Assembly (NCBI RefSeq): GCF_023101765.2
Contig: NC_064240.1
Coordinates: 5,518,001 to 5,582,000 of the forward strand
Direction of reading: 5' to 3'
DNA from: Spodoptera frugiperda
Taxonomy: Eukaryota > Arthropoda > Insecta > Lepidoptera > Noctuidae
DNA length: 64,000 nucleotides
Made by a program: the position numbers and the translations under genes. The notes beneath the pieces were generated by a model. It saw nothing but the letters and a program-made list of their open reading frames with translations, did no database searches and had not been told where the DNA came from. Below are positions 60,032 through 64,000 of this stretch, piece after piece (the first letter of the stretch is position 1; each line of letters starts with the position of its first letter).

Positions 60032-60515
60032 AAAAAAAACATGATTTAGTCATATTTATATAAACATATCAGTTCAATGCCCCCATGCTAGAAATAACTT
60101 TCGAATGCTGCAGATTGTTACAAAACCTGACCTTAGACATTTCGGCCAAACAATTTAATGACTTAAACAGGTTTCCAAGTTAGGGAGACCAACATGAATT
60201 CTTAAATTATAATCTCAGAGTCTGCAAGAAACCACGGCCAGTGCAAGTTGATCGAAATATTAAAGCGTATTTCTTGTGTGTCTATCTACTACTGAGAATT
60301 TACTTGAACGTTAATTTAATACTCTGTGGTTATAATTAAAATTCAAGTAAATTTTCGATGAGATCGATTGCTTTCAAACTACAGCAAGGATCGAGTTTCG
60401 AGAATCGAGTAACTCCATCGATTTGTTAAACAGTGAGTAAGCCAAACAACACATTTATTGGGTTTATTCGATTAAAAATAAAGTACTTAGTTCATTCATT
60501 AAGTTTGTGTTACCT

Positions 60516-60656
60516 CCGGAGCTGCAGACTATCTGGCGGATTTACCGGGCAAAGAATAGGAACGGGGTGGTTTTTAGTCAGTAAGAGTCTGACACTCGCA
60601 CTCACCTCATCCAAGGCGGGAGAAGTTATTGGAATATTTTCCCCCTTAAAAAAGCT
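60516..60656 (+). repeat. Rep3 copy with internal deletion
   Basis: CCGGAGCTGCAGACTATCTG, then the middle (CTCCGGCTCGAAAAGCAGG) is missing, then AATAGGAACGGGGTGGTTTT to TTTTCCCCCTTAAAAAAGC. Confidence 0.75.
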
Positions 60657-62010
60657 TGTGTTAGCTCTACCTCATTTTATATTAAATGATATATCGTCGT
60701 CATCGTTATTATATACCATATGTCAAATAACTATGTTAATTGAAATAAACAAATCAATATGAAATGAAATAGTGAAGTCTTGTGTTTATTTATCATTGTG
60801 TTAAAATTATGAATTAAATCTAAAGCAATGCAATTTGAAATGGACTCAATGAACCGTTCTAATGTAATTTATGTAAATAATATTATTTTCATTTGTGTGT
60901 ATAATTAGTGTTTCGTAATATAAAGTTCAAATAGGGTGCAACAGCTGCGAAAGGATTCCAGTTATGAACTAAATTGACTATTTACGTTCAAATCATGCAT
61001 TTTAATCGTTTTTATAGAACTGGAGGACGCTTTTGTAAACGAACTGAGAACTTAGTTTAATTGTGTATAATACAATAATAATATTTTATTTCACCAAAAA
61101 GAAGTTACAAAAGTTTATTCTTATGGAATAGTTACAGTTTTCATATATGTATACAGTTACTATGCACTTGCTGTAGCTTCTGTTGCTGAACTAGGTATAA
61201 ATGTACCTAATCACGCTATAAAAAACTATAATATTGCAAATCGAAGGACAAACACCACAATATTTTTAAACTATACAAAATATTACTATACATATCCTTA
61301 TTTTAAAAACGTGTACGCATTTGTGAAATGAACACAGTCAGGTAAATACATAGTTGAACACTGCACATTTCAGTTGAAGTAATCATTATAAACGATTTGT
61401 TCCGAAAACAATTGGTAAGGACTGGCTTAGGTTAGCATTAAATGACTCTGAATACGGTAGTACTTATCTGACATACTTATTTTGGATTTTGTTTAAAATT
61501 TTGTTGTCAGTTAGCTCGATGAGTTAAATCATTGTCAGCATAAACAATTTTATTTATTACCTAAATAATTTAAAAGATCGTGCTTTGCAAGAAACCACTA
61601 ACAAAATAAATGTATCGATTTCTTGATTCTCAGTAGTAGATATGATCCTGGATTTCACAAAAATAATTGTTTTATCAGGAGTATAACGTTTCTATATACC
61701 TTTAAAAATTACATACTCATTCGTTTATACAGTTTTTACTATTTTCAGAACTACCACTATTGTTCACAAAAATGATGGATAAATTAAAAGCGTGTAAATC
61801 TGATTAAACAAATTAAATGTTGAAAAATATGCAACAATTTTTTTTTTGACGACCGATAGTCGTAGTGCTTTAGCAGTTTTAAAATTTTTACATATTAATT
61901 AATAATATACCTAACTCACAATAGACATTGTGAAAATGATTAAGGATATTTTATAATACCCAGAATTAAAGCACACATTTTTGTTTCAGATAATCATGAA
62001 GCCACTCTAA
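60657..62010. other. Region upstream of the receptor coding exon
   Basis: AT-rich with no repeat match. A plausible splice acceptor, TTTTTGTTTCAG at about 61978-61989, lies 42 nt before the receptor ATG, suggesting that the 5' UTR is split by an intron. Confidence 0.4.
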
Positions 62011-62031
62011 TGAGCATGTGAACGGCAGACA

Positions 62032-63017
62032 ATGATCCACGACAGTGAAAATGGATTGGGACACAACTATTCGTGCATTAATTGCCACAATGACTCGTAC
62101 TACACTTACAATTTTACCGAGGTGGACGATTTTATATGTGTCTACCATAATGACGAGGACCTTACGACCAGTATATTTAAAGTATTTGTGTATGTGATGT
62201 ACATTGCCGTGTTTGTTACTGCACTTGTGGGCAATGGCTTAGTGTGTACGGTAGTGCAAACCACAGCGCGCATGAAGACTGTGACGAACTACTTTATAGT
62301 GAATTTAGCTGTGGGTGATATTCTAATGACACTGTTCTGTGTGCCATTTTCTTTTGTACCGACTTTGTTGCTTCGATACTGGCCTTTCGGAGCGTTTATG
62401 TGTAAAGCGGTGAACTTTTCGCAAGCAGTGTCCGTGCTTGTTAGTGCTTACACAATGCTGGCGATCTCAATCGATCGGTACATCATTATCATGCATCCGT
62501 TGAAGCCACGGCTTAGCAAGACGGCCGCTAAGCTGGTGGTGTTTGCTGTGTGGAGTGGGGCGATGGTCACGGCGGCTCCAATTCCGATAGTGTCCAGGCT
62601 TCAGAGGCCATCGCTTTGGCATCAGACATGTGAAGTGTATGAGTTTTTTATACAAAATATACATAGAACTTTATTCATATGTATTTAAGTAAATAATTAA
62701 ACTGTTAAAGGTTTAATAATGAAATTATAAGTTGATAACTAATTATATTTTTTAACATTACTTAGAAATATTGTCTCGTATATTATGTTTAACGAATTTT
62801 GTATGGTATGTTATAAAGTGACATTTGTGGAGAGGTATGGCAGAGCGCTGAGCAGAGTCGTCAGTACACGAACGCACTGTTGGTGCTGCAGTTCGTGCTG
62901 CCGCTGAGTGCACTGGTGTGCACGTATGCACGGATTGCGCACACCGTGTGGGGCGGCCGACCACCTGGGGAAGCGCAAGACGCCAGAGATTCACGAATAC
63001 AACATTCCAAACGAAAG
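62032..63017 (+). CDS. RYa-R: Neuropeptide receptor, RYamide-receptor-like GPCR (5' part)
   Basis: Rhodopsin-family receptor at the plasma membrane. Exon 1 is 62032-62636 (donor GTATGAG), exon 2 is 62819-63017 (donor GTATTT); codon 202 is split. 268 residues are visible. The start is the first ATG after an in-frame stop at 62011. The ~50-residue N-terminal region has NYS, NDS and NFT glycosylation sites. TM1 about 50-76 (GNGLV), TM2 87-110 (NLAVGD), C124, TM3 with DRY 148-150, TM4 about 166-187 (FAVW, PIPIVS), C200, TM5 about 219-242 (LQFVLPLSALVCTYARI). TM6, TM7 and the tail lie beyond the window. NLAVGDILMTLFCVPFSF, YWPFG, SQAVSVLVSAYT and LKPRLSK closely recall Drosophila RYa-R (CG5811); another NPY-like receptor is the alternative. 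Without splicing, the first exon would read through to 62688. Confidence 0.75.
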
Positions 63018-63019
63018 GT

Positions 63020-63540
63020 ATTTTTCTTATTTCGTTTATTCATATAATATGTAGCATATCGCTCACCTAGTAATATATTGGCACATCTGCAAAAAAATTG
63101 AAATTGACTTTATATGGTTTACGTGTTTAAAAGTGCATATTAATCTATTTATTTCCATATTCATCGAGAGAGGTCGTAAGTGTCATTATACCATTATTGT
63201 AGTTTCCCCCCTCACGCACGTAAAACAACGGTTCATTGGTCAGTAAACTAAAAACTAAACAAGTCAGGTAAATTATGAAAACCGTAAATGTGCCAATATA
63301 TTACTAGGTGTGCGATATAAAAACACATACAAAAATCGTCAAACTGTGAGCCAGTTTTTTGGCTATAATGGCGCTCTTTAATTTACAATTTCACTTCTCT
63401 CTATTGCATTTCCATGTTATTCGAGATTTACCCAATATAGCTGTCAGGCACGAGACATACAGTTGCCTTGAATCGATCCAATCGAAGCTTATAAAAGCTT
63501 GTGAATTATAGGTTTTCTCTATATTGTAACTATCTATTTG
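63020..63540. other. Start of receptor intron 2
   Basis: AT-rich, no further receptor exon found. The palindrome-like pair AATATATTGGCACAT / GTGCCAATATATTA at about 63070-63085 and 63289-63303 brackets it and may be the termini of a small inserted element. Confidence 0.4.
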
Positions 63541-63740
63541 ATTGACTGCACGATTTGCGCGGTGGCTGGGCAACTGGCTGCCGTGCAATGTGTGGCGGGT
63601 TCGATTCCCGCACGGAGCAACTCTTTATGTGATCCACAAATTGTTGTTTCGGGTCTGGGTGTCATGGGCATGTGAACTTGTATGTTTGTAAACGCACCCA
63701 TAACACAGGAGAAAACCCTAAGGGTTTTAAACGTTTTTTT
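63541..63740 (+). mobile_element. SINE-A, full copy, in receptor intron 2
   Basis: Head GCGCGGTGGCTGGGCAACTG, B box GGGTTCGATTCCC at 63598-63610, body TTGTTGTTTCGGGTCTGG, tail TTTTTTTAAAAAA. Nearly the same as 5902-6097. No clear target-site duplication. Confidence 0.8.
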
Positions 63741-64000
63741 AAAAAATATTTGAACATAAAGTAAATATAAAGTTTTTATATTTTAAATATTAATTCCCTG
63801 GTACCTAGGTATGACGTAAATCAGATTAAAATTGATTGCTTAGAAGCGGTAGTGAATTAATATAGATTCAGTTCCACGAAGTTAGGGCTGGAGAATTGTC
63901 GTCAATCTAATCTTATCACTGTCGTTAAGTAAGTTAGTAACGATATTTTAAACACAAATATTTGTCTAGTCATGAAGATTTTATTAATTTAAAGGATTTT
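63741..64000. other. Receptor intron 2, nothing recognised
   Basis: AT-rich to the edge of the window, no exon seen. Confidence 0.4.

Noticed and set aside
62861..63043. Minus-strand frames over the receptor second exon
   Set aside because: Shadow of the GC-rich TM5 exon on the plus strand.

Overview
The window looks like nuclear DNA of a moth (Lepidoptera, probably a noctuid). It is AT-rich and intron-rich, full of tRNA-derived SINEs, LINE 3' ends and palindromic MITE-like elements, and it encodes insect-type proteins. The taxon is inferred from protein and repeat style; no database search was possible.

1-21.9 kb: three complete aldehyde dehydrogenase genes lie head to tail on the minus strand (CDS 198-4172, 7952-11581, 16390-21869). 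Each has 11 coding exons of identical length in all copies (27, 105, 268, 117, 188, 103, 185, 165, 158, 75 and 70 nt) and encodes 486 residues with every catalytic residue present. They resemble the ALDH1/ALDH2 (retinal-dehydrogenase-like) class. Copies 1 and 2 are identical over exon 6 but only about 81% identical over exon 4, which encodes part of the substrate tunnel. Copy 1 has a GC-AG intron and a second, duplicated promoter plus exon 1 about 0.8 kb upstream.

21.9-42 kb: mostly gene-free. Two closely similar copies of one LINE (endonuclease plus reverse transcriptase) lie in opposite orientations, at about 23.6-26.87 kb (minus) and 39.03-42.01 kb (plus). Each is broken by its own frameshifts. 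The 12 kb between them holds SINEs, MITE-like elements and LINE 3' fragments.

42-62 kb: a 20-kb gene-poor stretch made of the same repeat families. A GC-rich patch with a splice donor near 44.03-44.41 kb could be a promoter with a non-coding first exon.

62.03-63.02 kb (plus): the first two coding exons of a rhodopsin-family neuropeptide receptor, best matched from memory to the insect RYamide receptor. The rest of the gene lies beyond the right edge.

Repeat family names used below. SINE-A: tRNA-like head, about 195 bp. SINE-B: tRNA-like head, about 270-310 bp. Rep3: about 150 bp, starts GGAGCTGCGG, A-rich 3' end. Rep4: about 260-290 bp, 3' end CTTACCATCAGGTGATCC then A-run. No viral genes, CRISPR arrays, genuine tRNA/rRNA genes or bacterial-type operons were seen.
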